In this document: positions 32,859 to 44,245 of the stretch, in pieces
Numbering within the stretch: position 1 is the first letter of the stretch
How the letters are laid out: every line of letters starts with the position of its first letter
NCBI GenBank assembly: GCA_029204045.2
Contig: CM055062.1
Span: 10,882,814-10,946,813 of the forward strand
Direction of reading: 5' to 3'
Length of the DNA stretch: 64,000 nt
DNA from: Tillandsia leiboldiana
Taxonomy: Eukaryota; Streptophyta; Magnoliopsida; Poales; Bromeliaceae
Program-made: the position numbers and the translations under genes
Notes under the pieces: generated by a model
Told to the model about the DNA's origin: nothing
Database searches by the model: none
What the model saw: only the letters and a program-made list of their open reading frames with translations

Positions 32859-34577
32859 ATGCCTCCGCGACGCAGGATGTTGACGCGTTCTCAGCCTTCT
32901 TCCCTGAGCCCGAGCAGGAGGAGTCCGGGCAAGGCCAGCAGAGTTGAGGTGCAGGAGCTACAGGCTCAGATGGCTCAGATGTCGGAGGCTGTTCGGCGTC
33001 AGGAGGAGCCATGGGTCGGCTGACGCAGATGTTAGAGCAGAGGGCGCAGCCTGTTGTAGCACCCCCGGAGAGTTCTCCCGTACCATCATCCCCTGCTGTG
33101 GCTCCCCCAGTTGTACCAGTGACCCCAGCATCCCCTGTTGCTCGGGGTACTGGTAGACAGCCGTCTGGGTTGACGGGACCTCTGACCTCGGCAGAGCAGC
33201 GGGAGATGGTCGATTTGGTTGATGAGGTTTCGCCAGTTTGACCCACCCCATTTCTCGGGGCAGAGTGCAGAGCCGTGGGAGGCAGAGTCGTGGATCACGG
33301 CGATGGGAGCGACGTTTTGAGACATTGTTCATCAATGAGCGATACCAGGTGTTTATTGGCGACGAACTTTTTGGAGCGCAACGCCGAGGCTTGGTGGCGG
33401 CGTGTTCGACCGGCTGGTCCGCCTGGGGCTCAGCTCCTGACCTGGGCGGAGTTCGCAGTCTCCTTCTGGGGCTTTCTTCCCGGAAAGCGTCCGGCAGAGG
33501 TTGGAGGAGCAGTTGAGAAACCTTCGCCAGGGAGATCGGCCCGTGCACGAGTATATTGCGAATTTCAATCAGTTGCTGGCGTGTGTACCGAACGTGGCCA
33601 GAGATGAGGCGCACCGGATTACATGTTCGAGCGAGGGTTGCGCCGGGACCTTTTTCAACTGGTTCGCTTCGCGTAGGTTGCAGACCTTGAGGCCTCGATG
33701 GAGCAGGCGCTCTATGTGGACTGCGGGGAGGTAGTAATGGGAGGAGGTAGCTCCAGCTCCCGTAGTGATCCCGGGGGCGAAGCGCCCATTACCGGATGAT
33801 GGAGGACAGGCTCATTCTTGGAGGCCACCACGACCGCCACGGCCTCAGTTTTCCAGCCGTGGCGTTCTGAGCGGCGAGGGCCTGGTGGATACCCAGAGGC
33901 CACCGCAGCAGCAGCAGAAGCCGCAGTCGAGATAGCATAACTCTCAGCAGCAGTCTCAGAGACAGCAGCAGCAGTCGAGTCGGACCCAGCCGTTGGGGAG
34001 GTGTGTCGTCTGTGGGGGGTCAGCATCCGGCAGGCACGTGTGAGATGAGATTTGGCCGCTGTTATCGATGTGGACAGCCTGGTCATGTTCGAGCTACGTG
34101 CCCAGTTGCGACACCAGCAACACCTTCTTCAGCATCTGTCCCCTTTTCATCCCAGCAGCGATCGACGGCTCAGCGGCCGTATGCCCCAGCAAGCAGGCCA
34201 TCTTCTTCACATCCCACTGACTATCGGCCTCCAGCTCAGAGTAGGCGAGTGTATGCTGCGCAGGGTAGAGACTCGTCTGGCAGCAGATCATGTGGTGGCA
34301 GGTATCACCTACTTTCTGGCATTAGGACTCGTACTTTATTTGATACTGGAGGATCGCATTCTTTTATTAGTAAAACTTTGCATCATCACATGGGTTAGAG
34401 GTAGGACTTTTACCACGTGCACGAGAGGTTCAGATTCCCGATCACACTTTGCACGTGGAGGAGTGTTGTTGGTCCTGCCCGATGCAGATCGAGTCCTGGA
34501 TTATGCCAGCAGACCTATTGGTCTTGAGACAGCTGAGGGACTTTGATGTGGTTCTAGGGATGGACTGGCTGGCTTGA
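32859..34577 (+). pseudogene. gag and protease of element 7, left copy
   Basis: Same gene as 43604-45322. The ATG at 32859 starts MPPRRRMLTRSQPSS, but a missing C at about 32905 and a missing G at about 33009 already break the frame, and more single-base losses follow to 34.4 kb. Readable pieces include NFLERNAEAWWRR, the knuckle CYRCGQPGHVRATC (about 34058) and the protease triplet in LFDTGGSHSF (about 34335). The TGA after MDWLA is also present in the other copy, so that stop is real in both. Most other breaks are probably sequence errors. Confidence 0.85.
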
Positions 34578-34619
34578 TATTTTGCGACTATTGGATTGTG
34601 CCGCGAGGACTGTCACTTT

Positions 34620-36079
34620 TAGAGGAGCCAGGCCAGGAGATGTTGGTATACCGGGGATGTCAGAGTGCTTTTCTTTGCCTCTATGGTTTCGACATCCCGA
34701 GCGAGGCAGATGATCCATCGAGGATGTGTAGCCTTTTTGGCTAGTGTTGTTGAGGGGCCTACGGCGGCACCGGGACTCGGGGATATCCCGATTGCCCGCG
34801 AGTTCCCGATGTTTTTCCACCTGAGCTAACCAGCATGCCGCCAGATAGGGAGATTGAGTTTGTGATTGACGTAGTTTCAGGAACTCCGCCAATCTCTAAG
34901 GCTCCTTACCGGATGGCAACGGCTGAGCTGCGAGAGCTTAAGCACAACTCCAGATTTGATGGATAAGGGCTTTATTAGGCCGAGTGTGTCGCCTTGGGAG
35001 CGCCGGTGCTATTCGTGAAGAAGAAGGATGGGTCACTTCGATTGTGTGTGGACTATAGGGAATTGAATAAAGTGACCATCAAGAACAAGTACCTTTTGCC
35101 GCGCATCGACGATCTCTTTGATCAACTGCAAGGGTCTTGTGTCTTCTCTAAGATAGATCTGCAGTCCGGTTACCACCAGTTGAAGGTAGAGGCCGAGGAT
35201 ATTCCGAAAACGGCATTCAGATCTCGGTATGGGCATTATGAGTTTACAGTTATGCCTTTTGGACTGACTAATGCCCCTGCCGCATTCATGGATTTAATAA
35301 ACCGAATCTTCGGCCGTACTTGGATTGATTCGTGGTAGTATTCATTGATGATATTCTGGTCTACTCCCGAAGTGATGCTGAGCATGAGGAGCACTTGAGA
35401 ATCGTGCTGCAACTTTCTGAGAGAGAAGAAGTTGTATGCCAAGTTATCTAAGTGCGAATTTTGGCTTCGGAGGTTGCTTTCTTGGGCCATGTGATCTCAG
35501 CCGCAGGAGTGGCAGTGGACCCGGCGAAGATTAAGGCGGTCCGGGATTGGCCCGACCGACTACCGTTTCTGAGGTACGTAGTGTTATGGGCTTAGCTGGG
35601 TATTATCGTGTGGTTGTGTGGAAGGCTTTGCGAAGCTCTCCACACCCCTCACTCGCTTGACGCGTAAAGGAGTGAAGTTTATCTGGAGTGAGGACTGTCA
35701 GAGGAGCTTTGAGGAGCTGAAGAGTAACTGATGACCGCTCCTATCCTTTCCCTCCCTGTTATGGGAAAGGATATGTGATCTACAGCGACGCATCACACAG
35801 TGGACTTGGCTGTGTGTTGATGCAGGAAGGGAGGGTAATTGCTTATGCATCGAGACACTCAAGGATTATGAGAAGAATTACCCTACCCATGAATTTGGGC
35901 TTGCTGCCGTGGTGTTTGCACTGAAGCTTTGTCGCCATTACCTGTATGGGGAGCACTGTGGATTTTACCGACCGACAATAGGCCCGCCCCCCTCGCCCCC
36001 TAAAGTACCTGTTCACAGCAGAAGGAGCTGAATTTGAGGCCGCAGATGGTGGAGCTACTAAAGGCTTATGATGTGGATA
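34620..36079 (+). pseudogene. RT and RNase H of element 7, left copy
   Basis: RT motifs APVLFVKKKDGSLRLCVDYR, KIDLQSGYHQL and MPFGLTNAPAAFMDL lie at 34994-35338. The catalytic FIDDILVYS follows at about 35340 in another frame, and RNase H (SDASHSGLGCVL) after 35780. The sequence deteriorates toward the gap: small indels appear every few dozen bases after 35.4 kb. It ends at 36079 in the middle of RNase H. Confidence 0.85.
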
Positions 36080-36179
36080 NNNNNNNNNNNNNNNNNNNNN
36101 NNNNNNNNNNNNNNNNNNNNNNNNNNNNNNNNNNNNNNNNNNNNNNNNNNNNNNNNNNNNNNNNNNNNNNNNNNNNNNN
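36080..36179. other. Assembly gap of 100 N
   Basis: Exactly 100 N, a placeholder length commonly used between scaffolded contigs, so true distance and orientation are unknown. Confidence 0.98.
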
Positions 36180-37395
36180 GGTCGCGCGTGCGTTGACCCC
36201 GCGAGCGGGGCCTGCCACGTGGCGAAACCTTCTGTTGATTGCTCCCAGTGCACGCCAAGTTGGGCCGGGGACCAGCCCACCCGAAAAATCGTCCCGTTTG
36301 GCCATTTAGCCCGAAAATAGCCGATTTTTACGTTTTCCGCTCGCTGATCCGTTTTTGGCATCCGTTTTGATTGCACAATGGGCTCGATACACCAATAATA
36401 GGTGTTTTCTCTCCGCCGACCACCCGGACAGGTCGTACGGAAAAACCGGGACCACACCCTGTGCCTAGTCCAGAGCACCTTCACATAGGTATGGAACGGT
36501 CCCCTTAGCTTTCTTCTTACCGATTGATAATTTTATACGAAAACTCGTCATAGCTTATGTCCTCCCGTAGATCAAGCGATGGGTACTCAATCACATGCCT
36601 CGGGTCGTGGACATACTAACGGAGTTGTGATACATGGAACACATCGTACATTCCTGCCAAATCTAGGCAATGCCACTCTATAGGCCACTAGGACAACCCG
36701 CTCCAACACTTCATAAGGGCCTAGAAAATGAGGATTTAACTTTCCCGCATTCTGAATCGCACTACACCCTTTGCAGTGACGCCTTCAAGAACACATGATC
36801 CCCAACGTCGAATTCCAATCGCGCCGCCTTTTGTCGGCATAACTCTTTTGCCGGCTTTGCGCCGTCATTAGACGTTAACGCGCAATTCTTACTTTCTCCT
36901 CGGCCTCCTGCAAAACATCTGGGCCCAAGGTTGATCCCTCGCCGACCTCGCTCCAATGCAACGGAGATCGGCACTTCCTGCCATACATGCCTTGAATGGT
37001 GCTATCCCTATGCTGGCTTGGTAGTGTTGTTGTAGGTGAATTGGGCCATAGGCAAATAATGTTGCCACCACACGTCGTAATCCAGAACACACGCCCTAAG
37101 CATATTTTCGAGGATTTGATTGGTCCTCTCAGATTGACCATCGCTATGCGGATGATAAGCGGTAGTGAAATCTAGGCGTGTTCCAAGAGTCTCGTGGAAA
37201 CTCTTCCAAAACTGTGAGACGAATCAGGGGTCTCAATCCCACACAATAGACATGGGCACTCCATAAGGCGCATAATCTCGTCGATATACAACTGCGCCAA
37301 CTTGTCCTCGACCACGTGGTGTGGACTGGCAAGAATGGGCTGCTTTGGTCAATCGATCCACCAACACCCCATATCGCGTCGTGGCCCGCTTGAGA
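36180..37395 (-). pseudogene. Ty3 element 8: LTR edge and integrase remnants
   Basis: 36180 to about 36485 looks like U3/LTR sequence of another Ty3 family (G-box near 36217 and ACACCAATAATAGGTG as in element 1). From about 36490 to 37395, minus-strand remnants of an integrase are readable in several frames: the end with RYV/HVIEY-like sequence, VFLKASLQ, YGRKCRSPLHWSEVGEG, EAEEKVRI, and a GHDAIWG / FLPVHTTW core region. The element 7 LTR begins at 37396 and interrupts it. Frameshifts are many, so no product is expected. Confidence 0.72.
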
Positions 37396-40300
37396 TGTCA
37401 CGCCCCGGGTGTAAACCAGAACCCGGGTCCGTCTACAGATCCGCCGTGCACACGGAATTTCCCGCGTACACGAAGCGCTGGTAACCTGCTCAGGTATAAT
37501 ATAAACAATAAAAGAGCATAATACAGAGCTGAAATAGAAGAACCACATAGTATCTCAGACTGGAATAATAATAAAGCTGTAATAAATACAATAATCTCTC
37601 AACTCACCAAAATAGTACAACCTGCTGGCCAAAGCCAGACCCAAAATAAGAAAAATACATCAGTCTGAGCAGAGGGTACAACATCTGTCTAACAACAACT
37701 CAATCTCACAGGAGATCTATCTACTCAGCGATCCCCTTACCTCGATCAGCTGCCGATGGCCTAGCAGCTCCTGCAGACGACTCTGCAACACAAAGAAGAA
37801 GAGACAGGAAACAACAATGGGGGTGAGAACTACTAGATAAACCAGTAGCCTCCCCTAGTGGGTAAAACCTCAAATGCTGACGCACCCACTAGGACTACTA
37901 GAGGCAAAAGGAAAGGACAGTGGTAAGCTATAAAGGCTGCTGATAAAGAGGAAACTACCACTACTATGCCTCTAAATGCCATGACGAAGGAAATGACTGT
38001 AAGTATGCATCAGTATCTACCCTGCCTGCCTGGATAAACCCAATCTAATCACCAGTAAAAACTGGTACTGCCTGCTGTGCCTGCCGTATCGGGTATGCCA
38101 GCCCACGCATAACACCGATGTAAAAAGGAGTCTCAAGGACTCAAAGCCTGCCTGTCGCGCACTCCGGAGTGGCACTCGAGGGGAGAGACCCACACGAGTA
38201 AAGTATCTCAGTAACCAGTAATCATAAGTATCATAAAACAGCAGGACTGGATCATGACTCTGATCAAAGTGGGGAAAACCCATCCACTAAAGAAAAGCTA
38301 ATCCCCAATCTGATGCAATAGTACTCAATAAGTGGGAAACTCCATCCACTAGCAAAAAGCTCGATCCCCAATCTGATGCAAAGATCGACATCCGGTCAAC
38401 CGCCTAATGTCCGCGGTTGCCGCAATACCCCATAAGTCCAAAGCCTGATAAAGTAATCAACATCTGGCCAACCGCCTGATGTCCGCGGATACCACAATGC
38501 CCCACAACCCATAATCGAGTCTAACCTGTCCCAGACTCGATGGCCTCAACTACACTACCCCAAAACCCTGCTCAAACTTGAGCAACATGCATCTGAATGC
38601 AAAGGAGAATAATAAAACATGGTTTCTCCTAAGTCAAGTCCCAATAATAGTGTAGCAATAAATAGTGGCCTATCTAGATGTCCATACAAGCATGCAATTG
38701 TCCTCTTTTAAAACTGAAGAAAAGTGTTTGATATTTATTTAGAAAAGGATGGATTAAATGTCCCAACATAGTAAGTCATTTTGCATGCGAGATTATGATA
38801 TAGCCTTTATCCCAACAACAGTGTCCCAATTTAATATAAATAAGCCGTCATATAATTTGTGGGGTTTACTCATGCAATTCACAATTAAAATACCGATTAC
38901 CAGTTTAAAATAGGGGATCTCTAATACTCCTAGTGAGATAGTCAGAAGTGAGGTAAGCAACAACCACCCACCTCGAAAAGCGTGATCCACACCCAGAAAG
39001 GTCTCCTTACTGTCCACAGTCCTCTATACCCGCAACTCGTCAAGAACAGTGCACAACTGTACAGAATAACACACCCAGAGTAAACACAAATCCCAAAAAT
39101 ACAGCCTTTGCTGTTTTTCCAAACAGCACAACAAGAAGGGATTTTCACCTCTGTACAGTGCTCTGAAAAATCCAGAAAAATTACGGTTGCGTTCCTCGCG
39201 ACGAGTAGATCGAAATCAACTACTTAAACGCCTTAATCCGATGCTCCTAGCTCCAGATATAATTCGGAGAAGTTACTGCTATCCAGAAAGTACCACAGCA
39301 AAAAGGAGGGTCAAAGATGCCTCGGGAACCATGCCAAAAGTGCGAAATGAGGTGAACCGATCAACACGGAAAATGAAGCCTTACCTCTTACGGTCGCGAT
39401 GCAATAGAAATCATTCAAAATTTCCTCCTGGATAGCGCACAGGAATTTTCCGACTGAACTCCGACGATAACGGGCCGAAAAAGGAGAAACGTCAGAGCGT
39501 AATGCGTCGCAGATATCTCTCTGTCGGGAACTTCAAAAATTCTGAAATTTCTATGGTAGATAGAGGATAGAGAAATGAAAAACTTTCATTATGGGCTCAC
39601 TCTCATTTTCTCTCTCTAAAACTCGGAATTTGCAAAGAGAGAGTGAGGGGTATTTATAATGGGCCAATTTACTATTCGGGCTCCACAAAGAATCCGGGCC
39701 CGAACACAAAACACCGAAACCAGCCAATCAGACAGCGCCCCACCTCACAAAACAGGAAACATCCGTACGGGCCAATGAAATTGCGCCACGTGTCCCCCGC
39801 CGCCCACGTTTCTCACGCGCCCGGCACACGTGGGCGGCCGTACGCCCGCCAATGAACAGCCGCCACGTGTCCCACGTGGTCCACGGGGCACACGAGCCCG
39901 GTCCACGCGCCGGGTCTTCCGGATCCTGTCGGCCAATCACAGCGCGCCACGTGTCAGGGACAAGCCGCCACCCTTGACGCCGCCGGACCAATCAGAGGCT
40001 GCCACGTGGCCTTCTGAGTCTTCGGTGCACCCGGTGCACGCCTATTCTGTGGACCCCGCGCCTGCGCGCTGCCCGCGCCTGCCCGCGCTGCCCGCGGCCC
40101 TGCTCCGCTCCTGCGCCGCCGTCTGCCGCCTGCCGCCGGTCGCCGGAATAGTGTTTCCGGCGGCCGGAATAGTAATTCCTGCATGAACAGTAACCCAGTG
40201 TCGAAAAAATAAAGTAAATATGCCATTTTGATCGTTTTCGCGCGCTGAGTCCAAATCCGCCGTCCGATTCTTCAAATTCTCATCCGAAATTTTGCCGAAA

Positions 40301-40449
40301 GCCCCCGGAACAGCCCACTTGCTCCGTTTTTCGCGCTGGATCCATTTCTGAGGTCCAATTTCGTTACTACAAGCTCCATTACACCATATAAGCCTTCTAT
40401 TGTCACTGTTAAGGCTACAACAGTTACTGGGGAAATCCGGATCATCACA
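37396..40449 (-). repeat. 3' LTR of element 7
   Basis: TGTCACGCCCCGG at 37396 to ATCATCACA at 40449, 3054 bp. It is very similar to the 5' LTR (45614-48687), so insertion was recent. Minus TATAAATA at 39651-39658. This is the only part of element 7 without a second copy in the left contig. Confidence 0.92.
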
Positions 40450-40464
40450 TCCTCCCCCACTAAA
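40450..40464 (-). other. Polypurine tract of element 7
   Basis: Minus-strand TTTAGTGGGGGAGGA next to the LTR boundary. Confidence 0.82.
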
Positions 40465-40496
40465 AAGAGTTTCGTCCTCGAAACGAGAATCATACC

Positions 40497-40823
40497 TCAG
40501 TCCGTTGTCTCAAATAAGTAGGGGTGGGTATCCCTCATCTCTGACTCGAGCTCCCACGTAGCTTCGCGCTCGTCATGATTGCTCCAAAGGATCTTCACAT
40601 AGGGAATTGTCCGACTGCGCAATTCTCTCACCTCTCGATCCAGAATCCGTAGTGGGCACTCCTCATACCTCAAATCCTCGCTGATCTCAAGCGGTGTGAA
40701 GTCGATGACGTGCGACGGGTCGAAGACATATCTCCTCAGAGTAGAAACATGGAATACATCGTGGACACCGGCAAGTCTCGGAGGAAGTGCAAGTCGGTAG
40801 GCGACTGGCCCGATACGTTCCAA
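40497..40823 (-). pseudogene. Integrase C-terminus with Del-type chromodomain (element 7)
   Basis: ERIGPVAYRLALPPRLAGVH, FHVSTLRRYVFDPSHVIDF, then ILDREVRELRSRTIPYVKIL and SNHDEREATWELESEM, ending DTHPYLFETTD. The last block is the divergent chromodomain tail typical of Tekay/Del chromoviruses, thought to steer integration to heterochromatin. This rests on family knowledge. The frame is open but separated from the core by a frameshift (4 bases missing near 40993 relative to element 1). Confidence 0.88.
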
Positions 40824-40933
40824 TACCTCAAAGGGTCCAATATATCGGGGGCTAAGTTTCCCACGAATGCCGAACCTCCTGATTCCTTTGGACGGCGAGA
40901 CTTTCAGAAATACATGATCTCCAACCTGAAACT

Positions 40934-41584
40934 CTAAGTCTCGTCGCCGAACATTGGCATAACTCCTTTGTCGGCTTTGGGCGGTCTGGAGATTCGAATC
41001 ACTCGGACCTTCTCCTCTGCCTCTAATAATACATCTGGTCCCAAGGTCCGCCTCTCGCCCACGTCACTCCAATAAAGCGGTGATCGACACTTGCGTCCAT
41101 ACAATGCTTCAAACGGAGCCATCTGAATGCTCGCTTGAAAGCTATTGTTGTACGCGAACTCTGCCATAGATAAGTGTCGAATCCACCCTCCACCGAAATC
41201 CAAGACGCAAGCCCTCAGCATGTCCTCCAAGATCTGTATGGTCCGCTCTGACTGCCCATCAGTCTGCGGATGAAAAGCTGTACTGAACCTGAGTTGAGTC
41301 CCCAAGGCTGTCTGCAAGCTTCTCCAGAAACGCGAAACAAACCTCGGGTCTCTATCTGATACTATGGAGGCCGGTACTCCATGTAATCTTACTATCTCAT
41401 CTAGATATAACTGGGCTAGTCGCTCGAGTGACCAAGTAGTTTGTACAGGCAAAAAGTGCGCTGACTTGGTAAGTCGATCCACAACTACCCAGATAGCATC
41501 AACACCTCCCTGTGCCCTCGGCAATCCGACCACAAAATCTATCGTAATGTGGTCCCATTTCCACTCGGGAATTGGGAGACTCTA
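40934..41584 (-). pseudogene. Integrase catalytic core (element 7)
   Basis: Reads VGLPRAQGGVDAIWVVVDRL, SDRDPRFVSRFW, FHPQTDGQSERTIQILEDML and FEALYGRKCRSPLYW: the D,D,E order is intact and no stop lies inside the core. It is cut off from the zinc-binding domain by the TAG at 41582-41584 and leaves frame at VRVIRISRPP, where a 4-base deletion follows. Confidence 0.88.
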
Positions 41585-42847
41585 TAACTTGCCAGCTGGC
41601 ACTCGATGCTCAGCCTTCACCTGTTGGCAAGTTAAACACTGAGCCACAAACCTCCCAATGTCCCTTTTCATGCCATTCCACCAGAAGTGTGCCTTGAGGT
41701 CTTTATACATCTTAGTCCCACCAGGATGTAGGGTATAAGGTGTATAATGGGCCTCTCGCAATATCTGCTCTCTGATTTCCGCATCCACTGACACACATAC
41801 TCGGTCCCTGTACCTTAGTACTCCCGAAACATCCACCGTAAAGTCCCCTGACTGATCGCTCGGGATCTGATCTCTAATCCTGGTCAAGTGGGGGTCCTCA
41901 CTCTTTTTCTCTTTGATCCTGTCCAGTAGAGTGGGCTGCATGACTAAAGATGTCAGTCTAGCAGAGACCCCAGGGGACACAACCTCTATCTCTAGTCGCC
42001 TCATCTCTTCTAACAGTGGTGTCTGGTCTGTGATCAACATGGACAAACTCTGCACCACTCTCATGCTCAATGCATCAGCAACTACATTAGCCTTACCTGG
42101 GTGGTAGAGAATATCCACATCATAATCCTTTAGTAGCTCCAACCATCTGCGTTGCCTCAAATTCAGCTCCTTCTGCGTGAACAGGTACTTTAGGCTCTTG
42201 TGGTCGGTATAAATCTCACAGTGCTCCCCATACAGGTAATGGCGCCAAAGCTTCAGTGCAAACACCACGGCAGCAAGCTCCAAATCATGGGTAGGGTAAT
42301 TCTTCTCATACTCCTTGAGTTGTCTCGATGCATAAGCAATTACCCTCCCTTCCTGCATCAACACACAGCCAAGTCCACTGTGTGATGCGTCGCTGTAGAT
42401 CACATATCCTTTCCCCATAACAGGGAGGGAAAGGATAGGAGCGGTCATCAGTCTACTCTTCAGCTCCTCAAAGCTCCTCTGACAGTCCTCACTCCAGATA
42501 AACTTCACTCCTTTACGCGTCAAGCGAGTGAGGGGTGTGGAGAGCTTCGCAAAGCCTTCCACAAACCGACGATAATACCCAGCTAAGCCCATAAAACTAC
42601 GTACCTCAGAAACGGTAGTCGGTCGGGGCCAATCCCGGACCGCCTTAATCTTCGCCGGGTCCACTGCCACTCCTGCGGCTGAGATCACATGGCCCAAGAA
42701 AGCAACCTCCCGAAGCCAAAATTCGCACTTAGATAACTTGGCATACAACTTCTTCTCTCTCAGAAGTTGCAGCACGATTCTCAAGTGCTCCTCATGCTCA
42801 GCATCACTTCGGGAGTAGACCAGAATATCATCAATGAATACTACCAC
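41582..42847 (-). pseudogene. RT C-terminus, RNase H and integrase zinc domain (element 7)
   Basis: One 421-codon open stretch: FIDDILVYS (RT catalytic Asp pair), FLGHVISAAGV, FMGLAGYYRRF. Then RNase H with IYSDASHSGLG, HDLELAAVVFALK and YTDHKSLKYL. Then the tether ADALSMRVVQ, and the HHCC domain HYTPYTLHPGGTKM with CLTCQQVKAEH. It ends at TAG after PAGKL. It is in frame with the pieces on both sides, so only single stops separate them. Confidence 0.9.
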
Positions 42848-42850
42848 GAA

Positions 42851-43543
42851 TCAATCCAAGTACGGCCGAAAGATTCGGTTTATTAAATCCATGAATGCGG
42901 CAGGGGCATTAGTCAGTCCAAAAGGCATAACTGTAAACTCATAATGCCCATACCGAGATCTGAATGCCGTTTTCGGAATATCCTCGGCCTCTACCTTCAA
43001 CTGGTGGTAACCGGACTGCAGATCTATCTTAGAGAAGACACAAGACCCTTGCAGTTGATCAAAGAGATCGTCGATGCGCGGCAAAGGGTACTTGTTCTTG
43101 ATGGTCACTTTATTCAATTCCCTATAGTCCACACACAATCGAAGTGACCCATCCTTCTTCTTCACGAATAGCACCGGCGCTCCCCAAGGCGACACACTCG
43201 GCCTAATAAAGCCCTTATCCATCAAATCCTGGAGTTGTGCCTTAAGCTCTCGCAGCTCAGCCGGTGCCATCCGGTAAGGAGCCTTAGAGATTGGCGGAGT
43301 TCCTGAAACTACGTCAATCACAAACTCAATCTCCCTATCTGGCGGCATGCTGGTTAGCTCAGGTGGAAAAACATCCGGGAACTCGCGGGCAATAGGGATA
43401 TCCCCGAGTCCCGGTGCCGCCGTAGGCCCCTCAACAACACTAGCCAAAAAGGCTACACATCCTCGATGGATCATCTGCCTCGCTCGGGATGTCGAAACCA
43501 TAGAGGCAAAGAAAGCACTCTGACATCCCCGGTATACCAACAT
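42851..43543 (-). pseudogene. Protease-RT linker and RT fingers/palm (element 7)
   Basis: Covers EFPDVFPPELTSMPPDREIE, APAELRELKAQLQDLMDKGF, PWGAPVLFVKKKDGS, YRELNKVTIKNKYPLPRIDD and FGLTNAPAAFMDLINRIF. It stops at TGA after RPYLD, where element 1 has an Arg codon (CGG), just before the catalytic FIDD. Confidence 0.9.
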
Positions 43544-43603
43544 CTCCTGGCCTGGCTCTCTAAAAGTGACAGTCCTCGCGGCACAATCAATAGTCGCAAA
43601 ATA

Positions 43604-44188
43604 TCAAGCCAGCCAGTCCATCCCTAGAACCACATCAAAGTCCCTCAGCTGTCTCAAGACCAATAGGTCTGCTGGCATAATCCAGGACTCGATCTGCATC
43701 GGGCAGGACCAACAACACTCCTCCACGTGCAAAGTGTGATCGGGAATCTGAACCTCTCGTGCACGTGGTAAAAGTCCTACCTCTAACCCATGTGATGATG
43801 CAAAAGTTTTACTAATAAAAGAATGCGATCCTCCAGTATCAAATAAAGTACGAGTCCTAATGCCAGAAAGTAAGGTGATACCTGCCACCACATGATCTGC
43901 TGCCGAAGAGTCCTCTACCTGCGCAGCATACACTCGCCTACTCTGAGCTGGAGGCCGATAGTCAGTGGGATGTGAAGAAGATGGCCTGCTTGCTGGGGCA
44001 TACGGCCGCTGAGCCGTCGATCGCTGCTGGGATGAAAAGGGGACAGATGCTGAAGAAGGTGTTGCTGGTGTCGCAACTGGGCACGTAGCTCGAACATGAC
44101 CAGGCTGTCCACATCGATAACAGCGGCCAAATCTCATCTCACACGTGCCTGCCGGATGCTGACCCCCACAGAAGACACACCTCCCCAA
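43604..44188 (-). pseudogene. Nucleocapsid knuckle and aspartic protease (element 7)
   Basis: CVFCGGQHPAGTCEMRFGR, then the knuckle CYRCGQPGHVRATC, a Ser/Pro linker, and a protease with the catalytic triplet in LFDTGGSHSFISKTF and VVLGMDWLA. It ends at TGA where element 1 has CGG (LARYF). Confidence 0.9.
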
Positions 44189-44245
44189 AGGCTGGGTCCG
44201 ACTCGACTGCTGCTGCTGTCTCTGAGACTGCTGCTGAGAGTTATG

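Larger units (their letters stand above)
29502..36079 (+). mobile_element. Ty3 element 7, left copy (cut by a gap)
   Basis: Plus-strand Tekay/Del-type element inserted in the copia extra ORF: 5' LTR, primer site, gag, protease, RT and part of RNase H, ending at the N run. It is the reverse complement of 42113-48687 apart from scattered indels (coordinate sums stay near 78185). Its 32.8-36.0 kb part holds many single-base indels in homopolymers compared with the other copy, which suggests low consensus quality at a contig end rather than real decay. Confidence 0.9.

Noticed and set aside
36020..36310. Frames running through the N run
   Set aside because: They are translated across unknown bases and cannot be real evidence of coding.
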